A stretch of 64,000 bases of DNA from Marinobacter litoralis (GTDB lineage: Bacteria > Pseudomonadota > Gammaproteobacteria > Pseudomonadales > Oleiphilaceae): positions 310,001-374,000 of the forward strand of contig NZ_JAELVS010000001.1 of assembly GCF_016427555.1 (NCBI RefSeq). The letters run 5' to 3'. Position 1 is the first letter of the stretch; each line of letters begins with the position of its first letter. Shown one piece after another: positions 47,826 through 56,992 of the stretch. A model generated the notes under the pieces. It did not search any database. It worked only from the letters and a program-made list of their open reading frames with translations, and was not told the origin of the DNA. The position numbers were made by a program, and so were the translations under genes.

Positions 47826-48578
47826 ATGGACCTACCCTTACTGCCCGACGCCCTCAGTCTTGGCGCTGCACTGTTCCTTTTGACGGCCTCCGTCGTGACC
47901 TCAATGCTAACGGCCATGCTGGGCGCAGGGGGCGGGGTATTGCTGTTGGTGTTGATGGCCTCCTGGATGCCTGCGCTCGCCATCATTCCGGTGCACGGAA
48001 TGATTCAACTCGGTTCCAACTCGGGCCGGGCGTTTCTGACCTGGCGCCACATCGACTGGCGCGTGATCGCCGCGTTCGCACCCGGCGTGCTGATTGGAGC
48101 TGCGCTGGGCGCCTGGCTACTGATCGACATGCCGGCTCAGCTCTGGCAACTCGCTATTGCCGTGTTTGTGCTGTATCTGTGCTGGGGCCCCAAGCTGCCG
48201 AAAACCTCGTTCGGGCCTGCAGGCATTTTCATTGCTTCCGGAATAACCAGCTTCATCAGCCTGTTTGTCGGCGCCACCGGCCCGCTGGTGGCCGCGTTCG
48301 TCAAACAGATCCATGAAGATCGCTTCAAAACCGTCTCAACGTTCGCCACCGCCATGACCCTGCAACACGCCCCGAAAGCGTTGATTTTCGGCTCCGCAGG
48401 CTTTGTCTTTTCTGACTGGCTGCTGTTCATTGTCGCCATGATTGCGTGCGGCTTTGCAGGCACCTGGATTGGGCTCCACATCCTGAAAACGATGAGCAAC
48501 CAATGGTTCAGTACCGCCTTCAATGTGGTGCTCACGTTGCTGGCCCTTAGGCTCTTGTGGCAGGCAGGTACAGGATAA
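47826..48578 (+). CDS. TauE/SafE (TSUP) family permease
   Basis: Membrane protein of 250 residues with about eight helices. It shows the family's twin repeat: TSMLTAMLGAGGGVLLLVLMASWMP in the first half and GITSFISLFVGATGPLVAAFVKQI in the second. Members carry sulfite, sulfoacetate, taurine or related anions. No sulfonate genes are adjacent, so the substrate is open. It is a single gene in a 95-base gap from the exbB operon. Confidence 0.87.
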   Translation: MDLPLLPDALSLGAALFLLTASVVTSMLTAMLGAGGGVLLLVLMASWMPALAIIPVHGMIQLGSNSGRAFLTWRHIDWRVIAAFAPGVLIGAALGAWLLIDMPAQLWQLAIAVFVLYLCWGPKLPKTSFGPAGIFIASGITSFISLFVGATGPLVAAFVKQIHEDRFKTVSTFATAMTLQHAPKALIFGSAGFVFSDWLLFIVAMIACGFAGTWIGLHILKTMSNQWFSTAFNVVLTLLALRLLWQAGTG

Positions 48579-48619
48579 TCAAACACGGTTGCGCCCAGCG
48601 TTGAATCGTAACTTGCAAT

Positions 48620-48638
48620 TCAACTGATAATCATTACC
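48620..48638. promoter_or_regulatory. Fur box upstream of the exbB-exbD-exbD-tonB operon
   Basis: The segment containing TGATAATCATTACC matches 14 of 19 positions of the Fur consensus GATAATGATAATCATTATC and 13 of its last 14. It lies 36-54 bases before the exbB start, in the expected promoter position, and implies iron-dependent repression. Confidence 0.75.
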
Positions 48639-48673
48639 ATTCCGATCTATTATCCAATGATCGGGCATCCAGT

Positions 48674-49477
48674 ATGTTTTCATCCCAAGGCACGATTTCC
48701 GCCCTTACCGAGAACGGCCCTCTCGCCGATTTAATCAGCATGGGCGGCCCGGTGATGGTCGTTTTGATCGCTATTGCCTTTATCGGCGTGGCTACCTTTC
48801 TCTACCTTATGTTGTTTGGCGCGTTTTACACGCCCCGGTTTAGCAAGCCGCTGCAGCGACTCGTTGCACATTGGCAGCATTCACCGGCCGACACCCGGGT
48901 AGAAGCTACTCGTGCCAATGCCAGCCGTTTCGGGCGAGCCAATCCTTTGATGCACTTGCTGGTCAATACTATGTCGGCTTGCCAGTCGGGCACCAACATT
49001 GCGGCAGTACGGGAAACCGCGGTACGAGATGCCCAGAACGCGCTCGAACCCTTTGAAGCACCGCTTAAAATCATTGAAGTGATTGCCGCACTTGCGCCCC
49101 TGCTGGGTCTGCTCGGCACGGTGATGGGGATGATGGAAGCCTTCAGTGCCATGGCAGCTACCGAGGGCCGGGCCAACGCCAGCCAGCTCAGCGGAGGTAT
49201 TTACGAGGCTTTGGCCACAACAGCAGCGGGGCTGGTGGTGGCAATTCCATTTGCTGCGCTGGCAGCATGGATCGAGTTTCGCTTACGCCGGATCCACAAA
49301 ACCATCAACAGTGCGTTGGTGAGTGTATTTAACGTGCTGCCAGCTGACGATATCGTCGCCGCCACAGCCGATGCGACTCAGCCCGAACCAAAGCAGGCGG
49401 AAGTAGCGGTACCAGAATCAAACCCTGCGTCCGATCATTTCGATAACAACCCGCGCCTTGCTCATGCAGCTGGTTGA
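48674..49477 (+). CDS. exbB: MotA/TolQ/ExbB proton channel family protein
   Basis: Inner-membrane channel subunit of 267 residues that powers TonB. The first helix is at about 20-45. The conserved channel region is LKIIEVIAALAPLLGLLGTVMGMMEAFSAM followed by LSGGIYEALATTAAGLVVAIPFAALAAW, holding the family's second and third helices. It is first in a four-gene operon after a Fur box, and its last 14 bases overlap the first exbD. The C-terminal tail is rich in Ala/Pro/Glu. Confidence 0.93.
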   Translation: MFSSQGTISALTENGPLADLISMGGPVMVVLIAIAFIGVATFLYLMLFGAFYTPRFSKPLQRLVAHWQHSPADTRVEATRANASRFGRANPLMHLLVNTMSACQSGTNIAAVRETAVRDAQNALEPFEAPLKIIEVIAALAPLLGLLGTVMGMMEAFSAMAATEGRANASQLSGGIYEALATTAAGLVVAIPFAALAAWIEFRLRRIHKTINSALVSVFNVLPADDIVAATADATQPEPKQAEVAVPESNPASDHFDNNPRLAHAAG

Positions 49478-49850
49478 GCCCCGGCCCAGCCGGCCAATGC
49501 CCATTCGGATTACACCACTGATTGATGTGGTGTTTATTTTGCTGGTGTTTTTCATGCTGACCACCCGGCTGATGCCGCTGGATCATCTTGAACTGGCCAA
49601 CAGCACCAAAGACCGCCAAAACATTGCCGGCGAGCCCTTGCCAGAGCTTCAGGTCCTGGCCGGGGGCTCCGTGCAGTGGCAGGATAGTCAGTATTCACTC
49701 TCTGAATTACTGCCAGCGTTGCAGGCAGCCGGCATCCACGAAGCCAATCTGAGCACCCAGCCGGATTCCGCTCTGGCAGATTTCACCCGCACGCTGAGTG
49801 CGCTGGACAACGCCGGCATTACCGCCCACTGGAAACGCGAAACGCCATGA
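49464..49850 (+). CDS. exbD: Biopolymer transport protein ExbD (first copy, intact Asp)
   Basis: Single-pass inner-membrane protein of 128 residues. The helix is ITPLIDVVFILLVFFML, with Asp21 at the position of the essential proton-carrying Asp25 of E. coli ExbD. A periplasmic domain follows. The ATG at 49464 lies inside the exbB 3' end; a TTG two codons earlier is possible. The stop overlaps the next gene's ATG (ATGA). It probably works with ExbB and the second ExbD. Confidence 0.9.
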   Translation: MQLVEPRPSRPMPIRITPLIDVVFILLVFFMLTTRLMPLDHLELANSTKDRQNIAGEPLPELQVLAGGSVQWQDSQYSLSELLPALQAAGIHEANLSTQPDSALADFTRTLSALDNAGITAHWKRETP

Positions 49851-50253
49851 CCGAGTTGGTGCCACCACCGTCCACGTCCGGCAAGGGTCTGTTGGATCGA
49901 GTTGAAGACGCGCTGTTACCGTTGATTAACCTCGTGTTTCTGCTGCTGATGTTCTTCATCGTAGCGGGGCAACTGAGCGAACAACCTCTTCCGGAATTGC
50001 CCGGTGGAGCCGAGTCTCAGCAAGAGCAGGCCCCGGAGGCGGATCTGATCGTAAAAGCCGATGGTCAATGGCTAGTAAGCGGCGCCACAGTGACAGAGCA
50101 ATCGCTGCTGGCGGCATTGCCCGACCCAAACGCTTCGGAAACCCTCAAGCTCGCGGCAGACCAGACCCTCACGATGGCGGATCTGGAGCACTTGTTACGT
50201 CTATTAGAGGAAGGTGGGTTTACTGAGGTACTGCTGTTAACGGAGCCCGGGGC

Positions 50254-50257
<4 letters not shown>
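49847..50257 (+). CDS. ExbD-like protein lacking the conserved Asp (second copy)
   Basis: Protein of 136 residues with the same layout as ExbD: a short cytoplasmic N-terminus, one helix (LLPLINLVFLLLMFFIVAG) and a periplasmic domain. The essential Asp is replaced by Asn28 (PLIN against PLID in the upstream copy). It therefore probably cannot carry protons itself and may be a structural partner in a mixed ExbD assembly. It is translationally coupled on both sides by ATGA overlaps. Confidence 0.88.
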
Positions 50258-51000
<743 letters not shown>

Positions 51001-51020
51001 ACCCAGGCTCCGCCAATACA

Positions 51021-51042
51021 GCCGGGCAATTTATTACCCGGC
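51021..51042 (+). terminator. Possible terminator after tonB
   Basis: GCCGGG-N10-CCCGGC is a 6-bp GC stem 20 bases past the tonB stop. It has an AT-rich loop but no T-tract. Confidence 0.35.
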
Positions 51043-51144
51043 CAGCAAGACCTCGCTCAACCACCAAGCAATGGTTTGCTCACAGCAAACCCAACGCTCG
51101 CCAGAAAAATTACAACTCATTGTTTTAAAAGATATTTATATATT

Positions 51145-51160
51145 TGGCACGGTCCTTGTT
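51145..51160 (+). promoter_or_regulatory. Sigma-54 (-24/-12) promoter upstream of hcp
   Basis: TGGCACGGTCCTTGTT matches the consensus TGGCACG-N4-TTGCT at all fixed positions except the C of the -12 GC. The predicted start is near 51171, leaving a leader of about 55 bases before the hcp ATG. Confidence 0.65.
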
Positions 51161-51225
51161 ATCCATAATCGCGTCCAGGGATCACCCAACGGACCATTAT
51201 TCATTCACACGTCATGGAGCAGACA

Positions 51226-51744
51226 ATGCCAACTCCTTGTTATATCAGTATCGAAGGTAAAACTCAGGGCAACATCACCGCGGGTGCTTTCACGTCCGAT
51301 TCCGTAGGTAACATCTACGTTGAAGGGCACGAAGACGAAGTGCTGGTTCAGGAATTCAGCCACGTTGTTACCGTTCCGACTGATCCTCAGTCTGGTCAGC
51401 CTTCTGGTCAGCGCGTACACAAGCCGTTCAAGTTCACCTCCGCTCTGAACAAGTCCACCCCGCTGATGTACAACGCTCTGGCTTCCGGCGAAATGCTGCC
51501 CAAGGTTGAGCTAAAGTGGTACCGCACTTCCGTTGAAGGTAAGCAGGAGCATTTCTTCTCTACCATCCTGGAAGACGCCACCATCATCGACATCGACTGC
51601 AACATGCCTCACTGCCAGGACGCTGCCAACGCTGACTTCACGCAGCTGGTTACCGTGTCTCTGTCCTACCGCAAAGTTACCTGGGAGCACGCCGTTGCCG
51701 GTACTTCAGGTGCTGACGACTGGCGTTCGCCGATCGAAGCCTGA
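51226..51744 (+). CDS. hcp: Hcp family type VI secretion tube/effector protein (orphan)
   Basis: Secreted ring-forming protein of 172 residues. It starts MPTPCYISIEGKTQGNITAG, the usual Hcp opening, and contains HKPFKFTSALNKSTPLMYNAL, LPKVELKWYRT and a C-terminal TVSLSYRKVTWEHAVAGTSGADDWR, all conserved in Hcp1-type proteins. The ATG at 51226 has GGAGC upstream. No other T6SS gene is in the window, so it must serve a secretion apparatus encoded elsewhere. It is flanked by its own -24/-12 promoter and a strong terminator, so it is a one-gene transcription unit. Confidence 0.93.
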   Translation: MPTPCYISIEGKTQGNITAGAFTSDSVGNIYVEGHEDEVLVQEFSHVVTVPTDPQSGQPSGQRVHKPFKFTSALNKSTPLMYNALASGEMLPKVELKWYRTSVEGKQEHFFSTILEDATIIDIDCNMPHCQDAANADFTQLVTVSLSYRKVTWEHAVAGTSGADDWRSPIEA

Positions 51745-51766
51745 TCCCTCAGGCTTCGATAAAACT

Positions 51767-51797
51767 AAAACGGCTGGCCTTCGGGCTGGCCGTTTTT
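51767..51797 (+). terminator. Intrinsic terminator of hcp
   Basis: ACGGCTGGCC-TTCG-GGCTGGCCGT forms a 10-bp stem (two G-U pairs) with a stable TTCG tetraloop and a TTTTT tract, 25 bases past the stop. Confidence 0.94.
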
Positions 51798-51851
51798 GAT
51801 TGAGCCTTCGCGTTTTCATGTCTAACATGCCCCCAGTCACTTGGGGATTTC

Positions 51852-52550
51852 ATGTCCAGCTCTCTTCAAACAAGCAAACACATCGGCACCCTCATGTGCC
51901 AAACCACCCGAACCATCCTATGGCAGCCGGCGAAGGAGTGGGTGCGCGAGCGCAACAACCGGGCGGGACTGGTGCTGCGCGTTGGTTCGGGGCAGGCCAC
52001 CTACCATCGCTACGACCCGCGCACCAAGCAGCATCTGATCAATTACGGAGCCCGTATGATTGCGGCCAAGCGCCAACCGGCAACCGCCCAGGGCTGGCTG
52101 TCGTCCCGGGAAATTCGCGAACGGGGTTATTTCGGCGGGGAAGTCAGTGAATTAAACCTGCTGGCCCATACCTGCTGTCATGAATTTGCTCATCTGCTGC
52201 AATACAGCGCCGGGCAACGGCGCTACGGTTCGGTTCACAACCGGCACTTCTATGAAGTGCTGGACCAGTTGCACGCCAGCGGTGCCGCCGAAGCAACGCG
52301 TCACCATCTGGCAGAGCAGGCGGCCGAGTCGGCATTAACGCTATCGCGGGATGTCTTTAAGACAGTCAATCAACCCGTGCAGGCAGCGCAATGGCAAGCC
52401 GGGGATCAGGTTTGTTTTGGCACCGGCCGCCAGCAAAAGCAGGGCAAGGTTCTGCGGGTCAATCGTAAAACCTGCACGGTTGAAGTCGCCCACCAACCTC
52501 GCAACCTGCTGTATCGAGTGCCCTTCTCGCTACTGAGCCCGCTAGGCTGA
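51852..52550 (+). CDS. Small zinc metalloprotease-like protein (SprT/WLM-like zincin)
   Basis: Protein of 232 residues with a zincin motif HEFAH at 110-114, preceded by LNLLAHTCC and followed by SVHNRHFYEVLDQL. The latter resembles the HxxxF third-ligand segment of SprT/WLM proteases, with His129 or His132 as candidates. The C-terminal about 60 residues (AGDQVCFGTGRQQKQGKVLRVNRKTCTVEV) look like a small beta-barrel nucleic-acid- or protein-binding domain. It could act on DNA-protein crosslinks as SprT-like proteins do, but this is only inference. Its last bases overlap the nasA stop on the opposite strand. Confidence 0.72.
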   Translation: MSSSLQTSKHIGTLMCQTTRTILWQPAKEWVRERNNRAGLVLRVGSGQATYHRYDPRTKQHLINYGARMIAAKRQPATAQGWLSSREIRERGYFGGEVSELNLLAHTCCHEFAHLLQYSAGQRRYGSVHNRHFYEVLDQLHASGAAEATRHHLAEQAAESALTLSRDVFKTVNQPVQAAQWQAGDQVCFGTGRQQKQGKVLRVNRKTCTVEVAHQPRNLLYRVPFSLLSPLG

Positions 52551-55241
52551 CAAGCCGGTTTGCTGCCCTTCTTGTGCAGGCGCTGAAGCGAGCAACGCCT
52601 GTACCTCGGGCAGGCACGAGCCGCAGTTGCTGCCACATTTCAGGGTGTTACTCAATGCTTCTACGCTGTGACAGCCTTCTTCGATGGCGCGCAGAATGGC
52701 ATTCTCACCCACCTGAAAACAACTGCACACAAGAGCGCCAGCAGGCTCAATATCGGCACTGCCTGCGGCCAGCAAAGACCACCGATGTTCGAGTTCCTGA
52801 CCGGTTTCGGCAAAGCACTGGTCCAGCCATTCCACACCAGGCATGGCACCGGCTTCCGACTCCACCATAAGCACGGCCTCCAACTGGTCTTCGTTGAGCC
52901 ACACCGCCCGGTAACGACCACTCGCGCCGTCCTCCATAAGCAGATCCGGCTCTCGGCCAAAACACTGCCAGCCCAATTCCGTCCAATCGGCCCGGTGCCG
53001 GCCCGCCAGCCACCAGCCGGTGCTGTTCGGCAACACCTGACGACTCCAGTAGTCAAAGCTTGCGTTCATCGGCGTGGGTAAAACCGTCTGGTGCTTCGGC
53101 AACAAGAGCCGTGCCTGCCACTCTGCCGTCAAGGGCTTGATCGCCGCTATACCGTGTTTACTTTCGGGCTGCCCGGAGATTGGGTCCACCGTCGGCGCAA
53201 TCAGCTCTGAGGCCAGCGCCGACGAAGCAAACTGACCATTCCAATGGATCGGAACAAAAACCTCACCCCGCCGTTGGTTACTGGTGCTCCGAACCCTGCC
53301 AACGAACTGACCTGAAGGCCCGGTCAGCATGGCCAGCCCACCTTCTACCAGCCCGGCATCGGTGATGTCTGCCGGGTGAACATCGATAAAGGGCTCATCC
53401 CGGTGGGCAAACAGCTTTGAGGCCAAGCCAGTGCGGGTCATGGTGTGCCATTGATCGCGAATGCGACCGGAATTCACCACCAACGGATAACGTTGCCCGG
53501 GTTGCTGACCGGCAGCCTGCGTCGATACGGGAACCAGCCGGGCGCGACCGCCCGGGGTCGGGAAGCCGCCCTCGCTGAATAAGCGGGGTGTTTGCTGCAC
53601 ATGGCCAGTCTCGCCACTGGTCACCGGCCACTGCACCGGATTCATCTGCTCATAATCCACATCGGATAACTGTGCCAGCGCAGCGATGTTGAACACCCGC
53701 GCGCCATCGTTTCGATACCCCGACAAAGTCGCATGTTCGCGGAATATGTCTGCCGGTTTGCGATAATCAAACGCCTGGACGTAGCCGAGCGCCTGCCCGA
53801 CCTCACTGATAATCTGCCAGTCTGGTTTAACCCCGGCGGGCAGCGGGAGAAACCGCCGCTGCCGCGAGATGCGCCGCTCGGAGTTGGTCACGGTACCATC
53901 TTTCTCGCCCCAGCCCGCAGCAGGCAAAAGGATGTCGGCAAAGGCAGTGGTATCGGTTGCACTGACGCAGTCCGACACAATCACGGTGTCGCACCGAGCC
54001 AGGGCTTCACGAACACGCGCGTTGTCAGGCAGGCTCACGGCCGGATTGGTGCCCATCACCCATAGCACTTTGATGTCGCCCCGATGCACCGCCTCGAACA
54101 AATCCACGGCTTTGAGGCCCGGCCCACCCGCCAGCTGGTCCGTTTGCCAAAACTCCGCCATCAGCTGTCGCGCACCCGGGGTGTCGTACTCCATGTGTGC
54201 CGCCAAGGTGTTCGCCAGCCCTCCCACTTCGCGCCCGCCCATCGCGTTGGGCTGGCCGGTTAACGAGAATGGGCTGGCGCCGGGTTTGCCAACCCGGCCG
54301 GTGGCCAAATGACAGTTGATGATGGCATTGCCTTTATCCGTGCCGGCAATCGACTGGTTAATGCCCTGCGAAAAAGCCGTCACGGTTCGCCCGGTTTCTG
54401 CGAACCATCGATAAAAGGTTTCCACGTCCGCCACGGTAAGATCACAGCCGCGGGCAACCGCTCTGGTATCGGGCGCTGACTGCCTTGCGGCTTTCAGGGC
54501 GTTCTCCAACCCGGTGCAGTGCTGTTTCAAATAGCTGGCATCCAGCGCTTTACGGTCATGCAGCCACACCAGCAGGCCGTTGAACAGCAGGGTATCGGTG
54601 CCCGGCCGGAGCTTCAGATGCAAATCACCCAGTTCACTGGTTGCTGTTTCGCGGGGGTCGATAACCACCACCTTTCGGCCATCGCGCTGCGCGGCTTTCA
54701 TGCGCTGGTATAACACCGGATGCGCCCATGCGGCATTGCTACCCGCTAATACCAACAGATCCGCAAGCTCCAGATCTTCGTAGCAACCCGGCACACAATC
54801 CTCACCGAAGGCTCGTTTGTGGGCCGCCACCGCAGACGACATGCACAGCCGGGAATTGGTATCCACGTGGGGCGTGCCAATGAATCCCTTCGCCAGCTTA
54901 TTGGCCACATAGTAATCCTCGGTCAGAAGCTGACCGGACAGGTACAAAGCAACAGATCCCGGCCCGTGCTCCCTGACCGCACCGTTGATGGCTGAGGCCA
55001 CACGGTCAATCGCCTCGGCCCAACTGACATCCCTGCCATCCACTTTGGGGCTAAAACCGCGTTCGCCAGCAGGCACCAGCGTTTCGTGCAGTGCAGAACC
55101 TTTTACACACAAACGCCCTTGGTTTGCCGGATGCTGGCGATCGCCCTCAACACCCTCCGCTCGGGCCAGCACCCCGCAGCCTACCCCGCAGTATGGGCAG
55201 GTGGTAGCGGTGGGAATAGACGTATTCGATTGACGACTCAC
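52542..55241 (-). CDS. nasA: Assimilatory nitrate reductase catalytic subunit (Mo-bis-MGD)
   Basis: Cytosolic molybdoenzyme of 899 residues reducing nitrate to nitrite. The N-terminal [4Fe-4S] ligands are Cys15, Cys18, Cys22 and Cys45 (CPYCGVGC, then LCVKG). The MGD domains show GTPHVDTNSRLCMSSAV, FSQGINQSIAGTDKGNAIINCHLATGRVGKPG and MGTNPAVSLPD. A C-terminal BFD-like [2Fe-2S] domain, CSCFQVGEN and CGSNCGSC, is the form seen in Klebsiella-type NasA. The GTG start at 55241 has GAGGG upstream. It is divergent from nrtA and probably receives electrons from the NasC-like flavoprotein at 60513. Confidence 0.96.
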   Translation of the reverse strand: MSRQSNTSIPTATTCPYCGVGCGVLARAEGVEGDRQHPANQGRLCVKGSALHETLVPAGERGFSPKVDGRDVSWAEAIDRVASAINGAVREHGPGSVALYLSGQLLTEDYYVANKLAKGFIGTPHVDTNSRLCMSSAVAAHKRAFGEDCVPGCYEDLELADLLVLAGSNAAWAHPVLYQRMKAAQRDGRKVVVIDPRETATSELGDLHLKLRPGTDTLLFNGLLVWLHDRKALDASYLKQHCTGLENALKAARQSAPDTRAVARGCDLTVADVETFYRWFAETGRTVTAFSQGINQSIAGTDKGNAIINCHLATGRVGKPGASPFSLTGQPNAMGGREVGGLANTLAAHMEYDTPGARQLMAEFWQTDQLAGGPGLKAVDLFEAVHRGDIKVLWVMGTNPAVSLPDNARVREALARCDTVIVSDCVSATDTTAFADILLPAAGWGEKDGTVTNSERRISRQRRFLPLPAGVKPDWQIISEVGQALGYVQAFDYRKPADIFREHATLSGYRNDGARVFNIAALAQLSDVDYEQMNPVQWPVTSGETGHVQQTPRLFSEGGFPTPGGRARLVPVSTQAAGQQPGQRYPLVVNSGRIRDQWHTMTRTGLASKLFAHRDEPFIDVHPADITDAGLVEGGLAMLTGPSGQFVGRVRSTSNQRRGEVFVPIHWNGQFASSALASELIAPTVDPISGQPESKHGIAAIKPLTAEWQARLLLPKHQTVLPTPMNASFDYWSRQVLPNSTGWWLAGRHRADWTELGWQCFGREPDLLMEDGASGRYRAVWLNEDQLEAVLMVESEAGAMPGVEWLDQCFAETGQELEHRWSLLAAGSADIEPAGALVCSCFQVGENAILRAIEEGCHSVEALSNTLKCGSNCGSCLPEVQALLASAPAQEGQQTGLSA

Positions 55242-55290
55242 GGTGTGCCCTCTTCTATTGCTTCATTACCTGTGCATGTGTTCGGTCTGA

Positions 55291-55306
55291 AGCAATTTAA
55301 GGGCCA
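55291..55306 (-). promoter_or_regulatory. Sigma-54 (-24/-12) promoter of nasA
   Basis: On the minus strand TGGCCCTTAAATTGCT has GG-N10-GC spacing and differs from TGGCACG-N4-TTGCT at two fixed bases. The predicted start is near 55280. The short leader (about 40 bases) contains no hexaloop hairpin or terminator, unlike the nrtA and nasC-like leaders. Confidence 0.65.
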
Positions 55307-55358
55307 GCCCTACAGACCGCACCAACTCATGGTTCGGCCCCGTAAAAAGGAGTCACAC

Positions 55359-55385
55359 TGGTGCACAGGGGGCATTCGTGCACCA
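55359..55385. promoter_or_regulatory. Inverted repeat, candidate shared enhancer site for nasA and nrtA
   Basis: TGGTGCAC-N11-GTGCACCA is a perfect 8-bp inverted repeat with NtrC-like TGCAC/GTGCA cores. The spacing between cores is N11, larger than the usual N7. It lies about 80-105 bases upstream of the predicted nasA start and 115-141 upstream of the predicted nrtA start, a normal enhancer distance for both. The rest of 55242-55614 holds the two promoters and the nrtA leader. Confidence 0.5.
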
Positions 55386-55473
55386 GAACACATCAATCCA
55401 GCGCTCCAATCGCAGGCCAGGAATTTCACTGACAACAGGCCCAACCACCGTGATTCCAAGGGATTCCCGGAGC

Positions 55474-55489
55474 TGGCACAGCTTGTGCT
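55474..55489 (+). promoter_or_regulatory. Sigma-54 (-24/-12) promoter of nrtA
   Basis: TGGCACAGCTTGTGCT has an exact TGGCAC -24 element and a GC -12 element ten bases after GG. The predicted start is near 55500. The same bases form a small dyad (GCACA-GCT-TGTGC), so an operator reading is possible. Confidence 0.6.
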
Positions 55490-55522
55490 GAAGACTCTGT
55501 GAACCATCAAAACACGACTGCA

Positions 55523-55589
55523 ACTCTCTCAGGCAAAGGCGCCTGCTTTCCGACGACGGAGGGTAGGCGCCTTTGCGTTTATAGAGAGT
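55523..55589 (+). promoter_or_regulatory. nrtA leader: ANTAR-type hexaloop hairpin overlapping a terminator-like stem
   Basis: CAGGC-AAAGGC-GCCTG (55530-55545) is a 5-bp stem with a hexaloop having A at position 1 and G at position 4, the ANTAR target signature. Its right arm is part of a competing 12-bp perfect stem, 55533-55544 with 55565-55576, which is followed by GTTTATAG. ACTCTCT (55523-55529) and AGAGAGT (55583-55589) can extend that stem. I could not find a first hexaloop hairpin upstream. Confidence 0.65.
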
Positions 55590-55614
55590 GCTGAGGATCA
55601 GAGCGAGTTACATC

Positions 55615-56979
55615 ATGGCAAGAACCCTTGAACACTTTCGGTCAGGCATAACAGCACTGCTGCTGGGATTGGCTTCATTGGCGCATGGCGACATCGGCCC
55701 TGCAGAAAAGCCAGACCTGAAACTCGGCTTTATTAAACTTACCGACATGGCACCCCTGGCAATCGCCTGGGAACAGGGCTATTTCCTTGATGAAGGGCTA
55801 TTCGTTGAACTGGAAGCTCAGGCCAACTGGAAAGTCTTGCTGGACCGGGTGATCACATCCGAACTGGACGGCGCCCACATGCTCGCTGGCCAGCCTCTCG
55901 GTGCATCCATTGGCTATGGTACCCAGGCCGACATCATTACCGCCTTCAGCATGGATCTGAACGGCAACGGCATTACCGTCTCCAACGACGTTTGGGAAAG
56001 CATGAAACCCCAGCTTGCCCTGGACGGCGACAAGCCAGCCCATCCCATCAGCGCTTCAACCCTGAAGCCCGTCATTGAGCAGTACCGGGATCGCGGCGAG
56101 CGCTTCAAAATGGGCATGGTCTTCCCGGTATCAACCCACAATTATGAACTGCGCTACTGGCTTGCTGCCGGTGGTTTGAACCCCGGCTATTATGCGCCCC
56201 AGAGAGGGGATACCAGCGGCACCCTGCAAGCGGATGTGCATCTTTCGGTCACGCCCCCGCCACAAATGCCCGCAACCATGGAAGCCGGCACGATTCAGGG
56301 CTACTGCGTGGGTGAACCCTGGAACCAGCAGGCTGTGTTCAAGGATGTCGGTGTACCGGTCATTACCGACTACGAAATCTGGCCGAACAACCCGGAGAAG
56401 GTTTTCGGGGTGACCGAAGAATGGGCAGAAAAATACCCGAACACGCACCTCCGCTTGCTGCGCGCCCTGATCCGGGCGGCCCATTGGCTTGACGAGAATA
56501 ACAACGCAAACCGCGCCGAAGCGGTCAAGATTCTCGCCCAGTCCAGCTACGTAGGGGCCGATGCAGAAGTCATCGCCAACTCCATGACCGGTACCTTTGA
56601 ATACGAAAAAGGCGACGTTCGGGAGGTTCCTGACTTCAATGTGTTCTTCCGCTATCACGCCACCTATCCGTACCCCTCGGATGCGATCTGGTATCTGTCG
56701 CAAATGCGTCGCTGGGGCCAGATTCCCGAAGCCAAGCCCGATAGCTGGTACATGAAAACGGCTGCAAAAGTTTACCGGGGCGATATCTACGCGCAGGCCG
56801 CCCAGTCACTGATCGACGATGGTCTGATGGCCGCCAGCGACTTCCCGGACTTTTCCAGCGAGAACTTCGAGCGTCCGTTCCAGGGCACGTTAATTGACGG
56901 TGTGCCGTTCACTCCGACAACACCTAACGCTTACATCGATCGCTTCGAGATCGGTCTGAAAGCTGACCAGACGCCTTAA
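55615..56979 (+). CDS. nrtA: Nitrate/nitrite ABC transporter substrate-binding protein
   Basis: Binding protein of the NrtA/CmpA/NasF family, 454 residues. A Sec signal peptide covers about 1-25 ([11 protein letters not shown]). The fold opens with [23 protein letters not shown], with [27 protein letters not shown] and [14 protein letters not shown] as family motifs lining the anion pocket. There is no lipobox. The ATG at 55615 is preferred; an in-frame GTG at 55588 lies within the leader stem. It is first of three transporter genes and downstream of a sigma-54 promoter and attenuator-like leader. Confidence 0.94.
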   Translation: MARTLEHFRSGITALLLGLASLAHGDIGPAEKPDLKLGFIKLTDMAPLAIAWEQGYFLDEGLFVELEAQANWKVLLDRVITSELDGAHMLAGQPLGASIGYGTQADIITAFSMDLNGNGITVSNDVWESMKPQLALDGDKPAHPISASTLKPVIEQYRDRGERFKMGMVFPVSTHNYELRYWLAAGGLNPGYYAPQRGDTSGTLQADVHLSVTPPPQMPATMEAGTIQGYCVGEPWNQQAVFKDVGVPVITDYEIWPNNPEKVFGVTEEWAEKYPNTHLRLLRALIRAAHWLDENNNANRAEAVKILAQSSYVGADAEVIANSMTGTFEYEKGDVREVPDFNVFFRYHATYPYPSDAIWYLSQMRRWGQIPEAKPDSWYMKTAAKVYRGDIYAQAAQSLIDDGLMAASDFPDFSSENFERPFQGTLIDGVPFTPTTPNAYIDRFEIGLKADQTP

Positions 56980-56992
56980 AGGGGGAATCAAA

